The notes under the pieces are model-generated. The model was given only the letters and a program-made list of their open reading frames with translations. It was not told where the DNA came from and did no database searches. A DNA stretch of 64,000 bases from contig MDLA01000126.1 of NCBI GenBank assembly GCA_001730015.1, positions 62,001 through 126,000 of the forward strand, read 5' to 3'. A program made the position numbers and the translations under genes. Below are positions 37,434 through 49,399 of this stretch, piece after piece. How positions within the stretch are numbered: position 1 is the first letter of the stretch; every line of letters begins with the position of its first letter. Source of the DNA: Chromatiales bacterium (ex Bugula neritina AB1). Lineage in GTDB: Bacteria > Pseudomonadota > Gammaproteobacteria > Granulosicoccales > Granulosicoccaceae.

Positions 37434-38534
37434 ATGAAATTTTCAATATCTAAACTCGAACTATTCCCGCCGCTTCAACAAGTGGTCGGCGTGGTTGAAC
37501 GAAAGCAAACCCACGAAGTGATGAATAATATTTTATTCGATGCCGGGCTCGACTTTCTTGAATTAACCGGTACAGATAACGAAGTCGAATTAAGAACGAG
37601 AATACCGTTAATTGTTACAGAACCGGGTAGATCAACAATACCAGCACGGAAACTTTTTGATATTTGTCGTTCCCTGAGTGACGACGCCAAAATTGACTTT
37701 GAGGTTAATGATGAAAAGGCCAAGGTAGTAAGTGGCAAAAGTCGATTCACCCTGGCTACTTTACCGGTAGATGAATTTCCGGTGGTTGAGCCCTTATCTG
37801 AGCCATTAGAGGTATCGCTATCTCAGATTGATCTGGAAAAAGCCATTAAAAGAACATCTTTTGCTATGGCTCAGCAAGACGTTAGATATTACTTAAATGG
37901 TTTGTTGCTGGAGTTAAATAACAATGAACTTTGCTGTGTAAGCACAGACGGGCACCGACTGGCGCTTCATAAAACAACGGCGGACGTTCAGACCCCGGAA
38001 CCTATATCCGCAATTATTCCACGTAAAGCTATTAACGAATTATCTCGTCTAACAGATGGTTCTGATACACGCATCAATCTTAAACTGACGAAAAACCACC
38101 TTCAGATAAGTCTTGGATCATTGGTAATGACGTGCAAATTAATCGATGGGACATTCCCCGATTATGAAAAGGTAATACCTCTGGCCAGTGACAACAAAGC
38201 CCTTATTGATCGTGAACTGTTGATGCATGCGTTAACCCGATCTGCAATTCTTGCTAATGAAACCTACAAAGGTGTTCGATTAACTCTGGAAAACGGAATT
38301 CTCGGAATTCAAACCAATAACCCCAAACGGGAAGAAGCTGAAGACGAACTTCAGGTTGACTACACAGGCGAACCGCTCGAAATCGGTTTTAATGTGGTGT
38401 ACTTGCTGGATGTATTAAACGCTATCGAAACAGAATCCGCTGAATTAAACGTGAAAGATAACACCAGTAGTATGGTCATCCATCCATCCGGGGATGACAG
38501 CAGCACATATGTTGTAATGCCTATGAGACTGTGA
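37434..38534 (+). CDS. dnaN: DNA polymerase III beta subunit (sliding clamp)
   Basis: 366 residues, standard length, made of three repeats of the clamp fold. It starts MKFSISKLELFPPLQQVVGVVERKQT and ends SSTYVVMPMRL, the conserved C-terminus that forms part of the partner-binding pocket. VRYYLNGLLLEL and STDGHRLALH in the middle domain are typical. The dimer encircles DNA and tethers polymerases and other partners. recF starts 1 base after its stop. Confidence 0.97.
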   Translation: MKFSISKLELFPPLQQVVGVVERKQTHEVMNNILFDAGLDFLELTGTDNEVELRTRIPLIVTEPGRSTIPARKLFDICRSLSDDAKIDFEVNDEKAKVVSGKSRFTLATLPVDEFPVVEPLSEPLEVSLSQIDLEKAIKRTSFAMAQQDVRYYLNGLLLELNNNELCCVSTDGHRLALHKTTADVQTPEPISAIIPRKAINELSRLTDGSDTRINLKLTKNHLQISLGSLVMTCKLIDGTFPDYEKVIPLASDNKALIDRELLMHALTRSAILANETYKGVRLTLENGILGIQTNNPKREEAEDELQVDYTGEPLEIGFNVVYLLDVLNAIETESAELNVKDNTSSMVIHPSGDDSSTYVVMPMRL

Positions 38535-38535
38535 A

Positions 38536-39615
38536 ATGGAATTGACATCGCTCGATGTCGCCTCGGTTCGTAATCTAAGCCAACTTCATATTGAGCCATC
38601 AGCGGGTATAAATGTGATTTATGGTGATAACGGGGCAGGGAAAACGAGTCTGCTAGAAGCCATATCGATACTGGCGACAGGCAAGAGTTTTCGATCCGGG
38701 AGAATTGAAACCATTATCAGTAGTGGTTCAGATGAGTTACTAGTCAGGGCATTGTTAAATAATGACGAAAGAAATGAACCCGTCGCACTTGGTATTAGCC
38801 GAAGTAAGGAAAAAACCAAAGTCAGGGTAGACGGGCTTGATATAAAACGCCTGTCTGAGCTAGCGTCTAATTTACCGTGTATCGCAATCTCTGCAAGGAA
38901 CCATGAATTAATTGAAGGAGGGCCTGGAGAACGGCGGAGTTTTATTGACTGGATTACGTTTCACGTGGAACAGTCATACATCGATATAACTAAACGATAT
39001 AGGAACGCGCTTCAGCAACGGAATGCCGCAATTCGATCAGGCGCTGGAACTTCACTAATCACTTCCTGGGATAAAGAACTTGTTACCGCGGGCGAGCAAA
39101 TCACCAATCACAGGCAGGTTGTGATAAGAGAATTTATTTCTTATTTCGAAAAGCTAACTTCAAATTTCCCAGTGGAGTTGAAACCACAATTTGTCTACCG
39201 ACAAGGATGGTCAGAGAATTTGTCGCTGCAAGATGCGCTAACTCAGAGCCTGGACCACAGTCGAAGATTAGGGACTACTACCGCAGGGCCCCATCGGGCA
39301 GATATTAAAATCAGATTGTCACAGCACGAAGCGCGATACGTTAATTCTCGTGGACAGCAAAAATTGCTGGCCGTTTTAATGAAACTTGTTCAGATCGAGT
39401 TATTCAAGAGTCACCGTGGGCAAACCCCGATTTTGCTGTTCGACGATCCACCGTCGGAACTCGATCTGCAAGCGCAAAAATTTGTTTTTAGTTTCCTTAA
39501 AAAGTCAGGGGTTCAGGTCTTTTTAACCAGCGTCGATGATGTGTCAGAAGAAATACAAAATGTAAGCACGCGGTTTCACGTGGAACGTGGTGTTTTTAAA
39601 AAAGTGTTATACTAG
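38536..39615 (+). CDS. recF: DNA replication and repair protein RecF
   Basis: 359 residues of the SMC-like ATPase family. Walker A is VIYGDNGAGKTSLLEAIS, and the region GGPGERRSFIDWITFHVEQSYIDITKRYRNALQQRN is family specific. The signature (ABC-type) segment has SRGQQKLLAVLMKL, and Walker B with the D-loop is ILLFDDPPSELD. RecF loads RecA at gapped DNA with RecO and RecR. The gene also carries two parS-like ParB sites in its coding DNA. It sits between dnaN and gyrB. Confidence 0.95.
   Translation: MELTSLDVASVRNLSQLHIEPSAGINVIYGDNGAGKTSLLEAISILATGKSFRSGRIETIISSGSDELLVRALLNNDERNEPVALGISRSKEKTKVRVDGLDIKRLSELASNLPCIAISARNHELIEGGPGERRSFIDWITFHVEQSYIDITKRYRNALQQRNAAIRSGAGTSLITSWDKELVTAGEQITNHRQVVIREFISYFEKLTSNFPVELKPQFVYRQGWSENLSLQDALTQSLDHSRRLGTTTAGPHRADIKIRLSQHEARYVNSRGQQKLLAVLMKLVQIELFKSHRGQTPILLFDDPPSELDLQAQKFVFSFLKKSGVQVFLTSVDDVSEEIQNVSTRFHVERGVFKKVLY
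38957..38972. promoter_or_regulatory. parS-like ParB binding site 1
   Basis: CGTTTCACGTGGAACA differs from the general bacterial parS pattern TGTTNCACGTGNAACA only at the first base. It lies inside recF, about 1.6 kb right of the likely oriC. ParB and ParA genes are in the same window, so a functional role is likely. Confidence 0.7.
39572..39587. promoter_or_regulatory. parS-like ParB binding site 2
   Basis: GGTTTCACGTGGAACG keeps the full 14-base core GTTTCACGTGGAAC and departs from consensus only at the two outer bases. It lies near the end of recF, 615 bases from site 1. Confidence 0.65.
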
Positions 39616-39637
39616 AAGTCCTACCTTGAAGAAGTAA

Positions 39638-42085
<2,448 letters not shown>

Positions 42086-42159
42086 CAGTAGTAAGGCTAT
42101 ATACACGATAACAAACTAGTTCATCGATTCTTCAGAAACCAATTTCAAGTGAAACCAGT

Positions 42160-44187
42160 ATGCAGGGAATATTAGATTTACCCAGGTTCAGCAATATAGA
42201 TTTGACTCAGATTGAGCACGATCTAGATAAATTACTGAACGACAGCAATGCGGCGGTAGCGGAACTCGAAAAAGTAGAATCTCCTGACTGGGACAATTTT
42301 GTATTTGAACTTGATCTGATAACAGATGCTATCCAGCGTTTTTTTTCCCCGATAAGACATTTAAATTCGGTGATGAACAGTGATGAATTGCGTGAGGTTT
42401 ACAACGCCTGTCTGCCGAAGCTCAGTGCCTGGCATACGGATTTAGGCCAGAACAAAAAACTGTACAAAAACTTTCAACTTATCGCTGGCAGCGAAACTTT
42501 CGATGATTTGTCAACTTCTCGCAGGAAAAGCATAGATAATAATCTCCGTGATTTCAGGTTAGGTGGAGTTGCACTAGAAGGTGCAGATAAAAAACGTTTT
42601 AAGGAAATAGCACTGGAGCTGAGTAACCTGGGAACAAGATTCCAGGAAAATATACTTGATGCCACTAAGTCATGGCAGAAAGAGATCATCGATGCACAGG
42701 CACTGGCTGGCTTTCCGCGTAGTGCTCTGGATAGTGCGCGTCAAAGTGCTGAAATCAGAGATCTCGAGGGCTATCTATTAACACTGGATTTTCCAAGTTT
42801 CCACGCAGTCATGACGTTCGCGGATGACCGTGATTTACGTAAGGAGATGTATCTGGCATACATGACCCGGGCATCAGACAATGGGCCGACTGTGAACCCG
42901 GATTGGGATAATGCAAGTTTGATAGAGCAAATTATAGCTTTGCGAACGGAGAAAGCGAAATTACTCGGGTTCCCGAATTACGCTGAATATTCTATAGCCA
43001 GTAAAATGGTTGAGTCACCAGAACAGGTACTGGAATTTATAGAAAACCTGGCAGGTCAGGCAAAGCCTGCAGCAATAAAAGATTATCGGCAATTGTGTGA
43101 ATTTGCTGCAACTGAATATGGAATTGATGCATTACAACCGTGGGATATCTCGTATTACTCTAACAAGCTGAAGAAAAAACTGTTTAATTTCTCCGAGGAA
43201 GATCTGAAGCCCTATTTCCCCGCAAACGTCGCCATACCCGGCTTGTTTGAAGTGACCGGTCGGCTGTTTGGAATAACAATCGAAAAATCGGAAGACGCAG
43301 ATGTATGGCATAAAGATGTATCGCTCTACACTATAACTGACCAGTCGGGAACGCTACGCGGCGCATTTTATATGGATAATTACGCACGGAGTGACAAGCG
43401 GGGAGGAGCGTGGATGGATATCTGCGTTGGCAGAATGCGTAAAGAAGATTTTATCCAGCTACCGGTAGCCTACCTTACCTGCAACCTTACCCCTCCTGTT
43501 GGAGATGAACCGGCGTTGCTGACCCACAATGAGTTGACCACGTTATTTCATGAGTTTGGTCATGGCCTTCATCACATGTTAACGAAAGTCGATGACTCAT
43601 CTGTTGCCGGAATAAATGGTGTTGAGTGGGATGCAGTAGAGCTACCGAGTCAGTTCCTGGAAAACTGGTGCTGGGACCGGGAATCTCTGGATTTGCTCGG
43701 TGCGCACTATGAAACCGGTGAGAAGTTACCCGAGGATCTGTTGCAAAAGGCCAGGGCAGCGAAGAACTTTCAATCTGGTATGGGTACCGTCAGGCAACTG
43801 GAGTTTGCACTGTTTGATATGAAAATCCACCTGAGTACCGACTGCCCGGATTCAGCACATGTGCAGAGCATTCTCGATGGTGTCAGAGAGGCCTTAGCGG
43901 TTTACCCGATCCCCCGGGCTGTGCGGTTTCAAAATGGCTTCTCGCATATATTTGCTGGTGGTTATGCGGCGGGTTATTTCAGTTATAAATGGGCGGAGGT
44001 GTTGTCATCAGATGCGTTTTCCAGGTTTGAGGAAGAAGGAATCTTCAATTCAGACACGGGTGCTCAGTTCCTGCATTGCATTCTGGAACGGGGTGGAAGT
44101 CAGAAAGCGTTGAAGTTATTTTCTGATTTCCGGGGTCGAGCGCCTCAAATAGATGCATTGCTGCGTCACACAGGATTAGCAGCCTAG
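42160..44187 (+). CDS. prlC: Oligopeptidase A (M3 metallopeptidase)
   Basis: 675 residues of the thimet-oligopeptidase family. The zinc motif HEFGHGLHHML is at His464-Glu465-His468, with the third ligand Glu in the following GVEWDAVELPSQFLENW segment. YFSYKWAEVLSSDAFSRFEEEG is the typical C-terminal part. It degrades short peptides in the cytosol, including cleaved signal peptides. The position after gyrB is not a conserved linkage I know. The symbol could equally be opdA. Confidence 0.94.
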   Translation: MQGILDLPRFSNIDLTQIEHDLDKLLNDSNAAVAELEKVESPDWDNFVFELDLITDAIQRFFSPIRHLNSVMNSDELREVYNACLPKLSAWHTDLGQNKKLYKNFQLIAGSETFDDLSTSRRKSIDNNLRDFRLGGVALEGADKKRFKEIALELSNLGTRFQENILDATKSWQKEIIDAQALAGFPRSALDSARQSAEIRDLEGYLLTLDFPSFHAVMTFADDRDLRKEMYLAYMTRASDNGPTVNPDWDNASLIEQIIALRTEKAKLLGFPNYAEYSIASKMVESPEQVLEFIENLAGQAKPAAIKDYRQLCEFAATEYGIDALQPWDISYYSNKLKKKLFNFSEEDLKPYFPANVAIPGLFEVTGRLFGITIEKSEDADVWHKDVSLYTITDQSGTLRGAFYMDNYARSDKRGGAWMDICVGRMRKEDFIQLPVAYLTCNLTPPVGDEPALLTHNELTTLFHEFGHGLHHMLTKVDDSSVAGINGVEWDAVELPSQFLENWCWDRESLDLLGAHYETGEKLPEDLLQKARAAKNFQSGMGTVRQLEFALFDMKIHLSTDCPDSAHVQSILDGVREALAVYPIPRAVRFQNGFSHIFAGGYAAGYFSYKWAEVLSSDAFSRFEEEGIFNSDTGAQFLHCILERGGSQKALKLFSDFRGRAPQIDALLRHTGLAA

Positions 44188-44247
44188 ATCAGTTAAATTC
44201 AGTCACTGCAACCACCGCCAGGCCTTTGAAACCCACTGTGAGAGCTC

Positions 44248-45714
44248 TTGAAATACCGTGATTTAAGAGATTTTGTTGGCGCACTTGAACAACGAAATGA
44301 ACTGAAGCGTGTTTCTGTGTCGGTTAACCCGCATCTGGAAATGACGGAAATATGCGATAGGGTGTTGCGTGCAAACGGACCGGCTGTACTGTTTGAAAAC
44401 CCTGTCGGCAGTGATATACCAGCGCTTTGCAATCTCTTTGGGACACCGGCTCGTGTTGCTATGGGAATGGGTGAGGATAGTGTTTCCGCCTTGCGTGAAG
44501 TAGGGCGGCTGCTCGCATTTTTAAAAGAGCCTGATCCGCCAAAAGGTCTGAAAGACGCCTGGAATTCGCTGCCCGTTTTTAAAAAAGTACTGGATATGGC
44601 GCCGAAGACCGTCACCAAAGCGCTGTGTCAGACTAATCAGTTCACTGCCGAAGAAGTTGACTTATCACGTTATCCCATCCAACACTGCTGGCCTGAAGAC
44701 GCTGCTCCTCTGATAACCTGGGGTTTGGTTATTACCCGTGGTCCGACACGGAAACGGCAGAATATGGGTATATACCGTCAGCAGGTCATTGGTAGAAACC
44801 GGGTAATAATGCGTTGGTTGTCGCACCGGGGTGGTGCGCTGGATCTGCTGGAGTGGCAACAGAAAAACCCGGACACGCCGTTTCCTGTATCAGTGGTTTT
44901 AGGTGCTGATCCCGCAACAATTCTGGCGGCGGTTACCCCTATACCCGATACTTTGTCAGAGCACGCATTTGCCGGTCTGCTTCGAGGAAGTCGAACGGAG
45001 CTCGTTCGTTGTAAAACAAATGATTTACTGGTTCCGGCGTCTTCCGAAATCGTTCTGGAAGGAGTGATTAACCCCGGTGACACCGCACTGGAAGGTCCCT
45101 TCGGAGACCATACTGGCTATTACAATGAGGTAGATCGATTTCCCTGCTTTACGATCAATCATATTACCGAGAGGGAATCACCGGTTTATCACACAACGTA
45201 CACTGGTCGGCCACCAGATGAACCTGCGGTGTTGGGAGTTGCGTTGAATGAGGTTTTTGTACCGATTCTGCAAAAGCAGTTTCCTGAAATTATAGATTTC
45301 TATCTGCCGCCGGAGGGATGCTCCTATCGGATGGCAGTGGTGTCATTGAAAAAGCAGTATCCGGGGCATGCCAAGCGAGTGATGCTGGGCGTGTGGTCTT
45401 TTTTGCGGCAGTTTATGTACACCAAAATGGTTGTTGTTGTAGACGATGACATTAACGCTCGCAGTTGGGAAGATGTCATCTGGGCAATGACTACGCGTAT
45501 GGATCCGTCGCGAGATTGCACCATCATTGAAAACACACCGATAGACTATCTGGACTTTGCGTCGCCGGTATCCGGTCTCGGCTCCAAGATCGGTTTTGAT
45601 GCAACAAATAAATGGGCAGGAGAAACCACTCGTGAGTGGGGAAAAACTATCGTTATGGACAAAGCAGTATCTCAGCGCGTTGATGACATCTGGACGTCAC
45701 TGGGTATCGGCTAG
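44248..45714 (+). CDS. ubiD: 4-hydroxy-3-polyprenylbenzoate decarboxylase
   Basis: 488 residues starting at a TTG ([21 protein letters not shown]), which fits the E. coli N-terminus. Visible family blocks are [57 protein letters not shown], the prenylated-FMN/metal region [50 protein letters not shown] with the catalytic glutamate region, and [23 protein letters not shown]. It decarboxylates the ubiquinone precursor and needs prenylated FMN from UbiX, not encoded here. It ends at a strong bidirectional terminator. Confidence 0.96.
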   Translation: MKYRDLRDFVGALEQRNELKRVSVSVNPHLEMTEICDRVLRANGPAVLFENPVGSDIPALCNLFGTPARVAMGMGEDSVSALREVGRLLAFLKEPDPPKGLKDAWNSLPVFKKVLDMAPKTVTKALCQTNQFTAEEVDLSRYPIQHCWPEDAAPLITWGLVITRGPTRKRQNMGIYRQQVIGRNRVIMRWLSHRGGALDLLEWQQKNPDTPFPVSVVLGADPATILAAVTPIPDTLSEHAFAGLLRGSRTELVRCKTNDLLVPASSEIVLEGVINPGDTALEGPFGDHTGYYNEVDRFPCFTINHITERESPVYHTTYTGRPPDEPAVLGVALNEVFVPILQKQFPEIIDFYLPPEGCSYRMAVVSLKKQYPGHAKRVMLGVWSFLRQFMYTKMVVVVDDDINARSWEDVIWAMTTRMDPSRDCTIIENTPIDYLDFASPVSGLGSKIGFDATNKWAGETTREWGKTIVMDKAVSQRVDDIWTSLGIG

Positions 45715-45736
45715 AGGTTTTCATCAACCGCTCTTT

Positions 45737-45773
45737 CCAAAAAAAACCGCGCATTCGCACGGTTTTTTTTTTA
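45737..45773. terminator. Bidirectional intrinsic terminator
   Basis: An A-run and CCG on the left pair with CGG and a run of ten T on the right (AAAAAACCG ... CGGTTTTTT), with a CGCATTCGCA-type middle. It lies between convergent ubiD and the OmpA-domain lipoprotein and can work in both directions. Confidence 0.85.
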
Positions 45774-45791
45774 TAACTTGTGGTTACCGTC

Positions 45792-46961
45792 CTACAAACT
45801 GCGTACCGGTACATTTGGAAAAACCAGTTCTACACGTCGATTCTGTAGTCGTCCGAGCTCGCTCGAGTTATCCGCCAGTGGACGGGAATCCCCGAAACCC
45901 ACCGCATTTATGCGGTCCTCACTGACTCCTCTAAGGACCAGTGCAGATTTAATTGCCACAGCGCGATTAACTGATAGATCGAGATTTTCGTCGCTGCCAT
46001 CGATGTTGTCGGTGTGAGCCTCTATCTCAAGATTCAGAGCCGGGTTTTCAGTTAGTACAGCAGCGACATTGTCCAGGTGTCTGGCGGCTCGTCCATCCCA
46101 AAGTCGTGCAGACCCACCGGCGAAATAGCGTTCGCCTAAAGTTAGAGACATACCACGACTGCCAGCGCGAGCATTCATTGCCTGAAGCTCCTGGTGCAAA
46201 CGATCAGCAGAGGGCATTGGCATGGGTTCTACTGTCGCAGCAGGTATAGCAGCGGCCATCACGGGTTCTATAACAGGTTCAACTTCTTCCAGTGTGACTA
46301 TCGCAGCTGTATCGCTATCTGCTTGTAGCTCGGCAGCAAACGGGGCTTCTCTAATAGTGTCTGTGGTAGTGTCTGTCGGGAGTGTCTCATCTGTTAGATT
46401 CCTGTTTTCAAGCTGGGCCTGCAGGGAATCGACTTGCAGTTTGAGTTCCAGAAGCTGTGCTTCAATCGAACCTGCTGGATATTTTTCTGGTTCCGCGGAA
46501 TCATGTGCTGCTGCTAACAAAGGTTCGTCGGTAAAAGCCGAATCCGCCTCCAAATTGGCGAATTCCTCAACCGGGCTTGTCGTTACCGTTGCTGCTGCAA
46601 TCCGATCTTCCGGCAGCAATGGCTGCTGGCCCATTGCAATTTGCAGTGAGTGGTTGGCAGAGAGCGCGCGCGCTCTCTGCTGTGCTACCAAAGCACGCAA
46701 TCTGGCGAGTTTCGCCTCATGCCTGATTTGTTCCGCTTTCTTGAATTGATCAGATGCTGCTTCTGCTGCTGCAAGTTGCTGCTGAGCGGCTTGAAGTTCT
46801 TCTAAAGCCAGCGAAGATACGACTGTGTCCTGACTGATTTGCTCATAAGCATTGCGTGCTTCATCTAACTCCGGAACCCAGACCTGCTTTGCAGCACAAG
46901 CACTCAGAGTTAGTGCACCCAGTATAATCAACGGGGCTCTAAGGTAACGATTTGTAGACAT
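45792..46961 (-). CDS. OmpA-family lipoprotein with coiled-coil N-terminus
   Basis: 389 residues with a lipoprotein signal (lipobox LTLSAC). An Ala/Gln-rich DUF4398-like helical part spans about 28-115 (LEELQAAQQQLAAAEAASDQ, ARLRALVAQQRARAL). A low-complexity Ala/Glu/Thr/Val linker follows, then a C-terminal OmpA-like peptidoglycan-binding domain from about residue 280, with LEIEAHTDNIDGSDENLDLSVNRAVAIKSAL and INAVGFGDSRPLADNSSELGRLQNRRVEL. The OmpA domain should hold the outer-membrane-anchored protein to peptidoglycan. It is 25 bases downstream of a second, smaller DUF4398 lipoprotein, so they are one operon. Confidence 0.88.
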   Translation of the reverse strand: MSTNRYLRAPLIILGALTLSACAAKQVWVPELDEARNAYEQISQDTVVSSLALEELQAAQQQLAAAEAASDQFKKAEQIRHEAKLARLRALVAQQRARALSANHSLQIAMGQQPLLPEDRIAAATVTTSPVEEFANLEADSAFTDEPLLAAAHDSAEPEKYPAGSIEAQLLELKLQVDSLQAQLENRNLTDETLPTDTTTDTIREAPFAAELQADSDTAAIVTLEEVEPVIEPVMAAAIPAATVEPMPMPSADRLHQELQAMNARAGSRGMSLTLGERYFAGGSARLWDGRAARHLDNVAAVLTENPALNLEIEAHTDNIDGSDENLDLSVNRAVAIKSALVLRGVSEDRINAVGFGDSRPLADNSSELGRLQNRRVELVFPNVPVRSL

Positions 46962-46986
46962 TTAAACTCTACCGTAGGTAATAATT

Positions 46987-47328
46987 CTATTGCGAACTTG
47001 CAGTTTGCAAATGCCGCAGGGATTCTTCCGCGTGTTCAGCCTCACTGATCGCAGTGGCGAGATCCGCTTGTGCTGCTGCTATTTGCAACAGTTTTTGTGC
47101 TCTCTCAAGGCGTCCGTCTAGAAGCAATTTCTCTGCCTTCCGGTGAATTTGCTGTGCTGCAGCATATTCTTCAGGTGCATAAGTTCTGGCACCAGCAACC
47201 TCTGCAGCGCGGATGGCGTTACCAGCGGCAGTGAAATCGCTGCCTACTTTGGGGGTTGCGCAACCGGCCAGCATCGCTACGACAGCAACACCTGCTAAAA
47301 TGACCAGGGCTAATTTTCGATGCTTCAT
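46987..47328 (-). CDS. DUF4398 lipoprotein
   Basis: 113 residues. The signal has the lipobox MLAGC, and the mature part is entirely helical and Ala-rich (AAGNAIRAAEVAGARTYAPEEYAAAQQIHRKAEKLLLDG), the pattern of DUF4398 proteins: an outer-membrane-anchored helical hairpin of unknown role. It is first in a two-gene operon with the OmpA-domain lipoprotein, whose N-terminal half looks like a related module. This suggests a duplication or a working pair. Confidence 0.85.
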   Translation of the reverse strand: MKHRKLALVILAGVAVVAMLAGCATPKVGSDFTAAGNAIRAAEVAGARTYAPEEYAAAQQIHRKAEKLLLDGRLERAQKLLQIAAAQADLATAISEAEHAEESLRHLQTASSQ

Positions 47329-47563
47329 GTTTTCTCTTTCCGAACGTACGAATCTGTTTCACTAAGCCGGCTCACCAGGCTTCAGTTTCAGTAGTTAGTG
47401 GTAGGCGTTTGGTTGTTCAAACGTACTGTCTTATAGAGGCTCTTCGGCAGCTTTGATGAAGGATTAACTGTTTTATTTAAAAAATGCGTACCTGGTGTTG
47501 TTTTTTGATATGGCGTGGAGGTATTTAACTGTGGAAAAAGAAGGGGTTCAGTGATAGAGCGGT

Positions 47564-48352
47564 TTACCGAATTCGCAATAATGATTCCGCCAGCTCCAGC
47601 TGAGTGGTGTCTCCGGGTGGTTTTGCGATGAGTACTTGCGATTGAAATCCAAGCTTGCGCGCAAGTGTAGCGCATCGATCGCTATTAACTAAAAGTGCAG
47701 TGGCGAATAATTGACGGTGGGTGTCAACTGGAGCTATTTTTAGCAGGTTAAGCAGGCCGTCATTGCTGGTAATACTGATCGCATCAGGACACTGTTTTTT
47801 CAGTAGGTTACGGACTTCGACGGGATCAGTCGGGGGGCAATAGCGTCGATATACCGGCTGATAGCGAGCAACAACGCCGGAATTTTGTAGTTGCTGGAGT
47901 AGTTTATCGCGTCCGCTGTCTCCCCGAACAATTGTGACCTTACTGCCAGTCAGCTTAGGTGGGTCCAGAATTTCAAGTAGTTGTTCGCTACCTCCGCTTA
48001 AAGGCGGTGCTATTTCAACATTAATTGAATGGTGTTGTAGTGCTTCCGTGGTCGCTGTTCCTATTGAGGCGATACCGAAGGATCGTCCTGCGGTAAAAGC
48101 ATGTCGGGGGAATAACCTTAGCGCTCCGGTAACAGCATTGGTGCTGGTAAAAATGACAATGTCACTGGACAAAGTCGATTCAATTTCGCCGTTGTTAATG
48201 CTCTGGTAGAACTCAATCGCCATGGTTGGTAGATGAACAACTTCAATACCGAGCGTCTGGAGCCCCGCAGTAAAGCGATCAGCCTGATGCTCGGCTCTGG
48301 TTACGAGAACTCGCAATTTCCTTAATTCGCTATACCTGCTTGCTATTGCCAT
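47564..48352 (-). CDS. hemD: Uroporphyrinogen-III synthase
   Basis: 262 residues. This family is very divergent, and the call rests on VLVTRAEHQADRFTAGLQTLGIEVVHLPTMAIE at the start, FTSTNAVTGALRLFP, GIASIGTATTEALQ, VTIVRGDSGRDKLLQQL, and SITSNDGLLNLLKI, plus its position overlapping the end of hemC by 23 bases. It closes hydroxymethylbilane to uroporphyrinogen III with D-ring inversion. The hemX and hemY genes that often follow are absent. Confidence 0.92.
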   Translation of the reverse strand: MAIASRYSELRKLRVLVTRAEHQADRFTAGLQTLGIEVVHLPTMAIEFYQSINNGEIESTLSSDIVIFTSTNAVTGALRLFPRHAFTAGRSFGIASIGTATTEALQHHSINVEIAPPLSGGSEQLLEILDPPKLTGSKVTIVRGDSGRDKLLQQLQNSGVVARYQPVYRRYCPPTDPVEVRNLLKKQCPDAISITSNDGLLNLLKIAPVDTHRQLFATALLVNSDRCATLARKLGFQSQVLIAKPPGDTTQLELAESLLRIR

Positions 48353-49274
48353 CCCGTTGCTCAGCGAGAAACCGGATTACCTTGTCTGCTCCTGCCTCCA
48401 GTAACTGTTCAGCAACAGCATTCCCCAGTGCGACACCATTGTTGCGATTATCAGAGCCACTGGCTTCAAAGAGAGAGCTGCCATCAGGCATCGCGACCAG
48501 GCCTCGCAAGCTCAGCTGATCACCGGTTAGCTCGGCGAATGCAGCGATAGGTGTCTGGCAACTTCCACCGAGACGAGCGTTTAGACTACGTTCGCAGAGT
48601 ACACGGGCAGCGGTATCGTCGTCGTGCAGTTGCTGCAGTATCGCGTTGACAGATGTATCGTCAGTCTTGCTCTCAATACCAATCGCGCCCTGGGCACACG
48701 CCGGCAGGATTTCGTCAACGCTTATCTCGGCACTGATTCTGTCTTCGAGCCCTAGACGGATCAGCCCGGCACTGGCCAGAATGATGGCATCGAATTCGCC
48801 ATCGTCCAGCTTTTTAAGGCGGGTGTTAACGTTGCCGCGCAGATCTTTCAAAGTAAGAGACGGGTATTTATCAAGAATTTGACTTTGTCTTCTTAGACTA
48901 CAGGTTCCCACTACCGCATTTGCCGGTAACTGATCGAGTGATTTGTAAAGATTAGAGACGAAAGCATCAGTAGGATTTTCACGCGATAATATTGCTGCAA
49001 GATGAAGCCCGGGTGGGAACTCGGCTGGCAGATCTTTCATTGAATGCACAGCTAGATCGGCACGCCCTTCCAGCATGCCTTTCTGTAACTCTTTAATGAA
49101 CAGCCCTTTGCCACCAATTTTCGCCAGTGGCGTATCAAGGATTTCATCGCCCCTGGTGCTCATCTGTACGAGTTCAGAGGCAACACCCTTAGCTGCCAGA
49201 CGGCGCTGAACTTCTTCAGCCTGCCACAAGGCAAGTGGGCTTTTTCGCGTCGCGATGCGCAACGGATTAGACAT
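48330..49274 (-). CDS. hemC: Porphobilinogen deaminase (hydroxymethylbilane synthase)
   Basis: 314 residues. It starts with RIATRKSPLALWQAEEVQRRL, then the strictly conserved FIKELQKGMLEGRADLAVHSMKDLPAEFPPGL, VGTCSLRRQSQI, DLRGNVNTRLKKL and CAQGAIGIE. The dipyrromethane cofactor cysteine is in the ARLGGSCQTPIAAFAEL region. It joins four porphobilinogens into hydroxymethylbilane. Its start is divergent from argH, with 125 bases between, as in Pseudomonas. Confidence 0.97.
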   Translation of the reverse strand: MSNPLRIATRKSPLALWQAEEVQRRLAAKGVASELVQMSTRGDEILDTPLAKIGGKGLFIKELQKGMLEGRADLAVHSMKDLPAEFPPGLHLAAILSRENPTDAFVSNLYKSLDQLPANAVVGTCSLRRQSQILDKYPSLTLKDLRGNVNTRLKKLDDGEFDAIILASAGLIRLGLEDRISAEISVDEILPACAQGAIGIESKTDDTSVNAILQQLHDDDTAARVLCERSLNARLGGSCQTPIAAFAELTGDQLSLRGLVAMPDGSSLFEASGSDNRNNGVALGNAVAEQLLEAGADKVIRFLAEQRDGNSKQV

Positions 49275-49399
49275 TGTTTTTTTCCTGTTAGACTCGTGAG
49301 GTGCAGAATTCGATTGTTGTGCGGCTCAGGTAAAAGTACCTGATAATAGTGATAATGAAAGCGTGCCAATTAACATTTAACTGTGAGCAGAGATAGTCG

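Noticed and set aside
45792..46749. Long plus-strand frames opposite the OmpA-domain lipoprotein
   Set aside because: Ser/Ala-rich mirror of an Ala/Glu-rich coding sequence; not a gene.
47388..47675. 95-residue minus-strand frame after hemD
   Set aside because: Overlaps the end of hemD in another frame, with low-complexity residues and no family resemblance.
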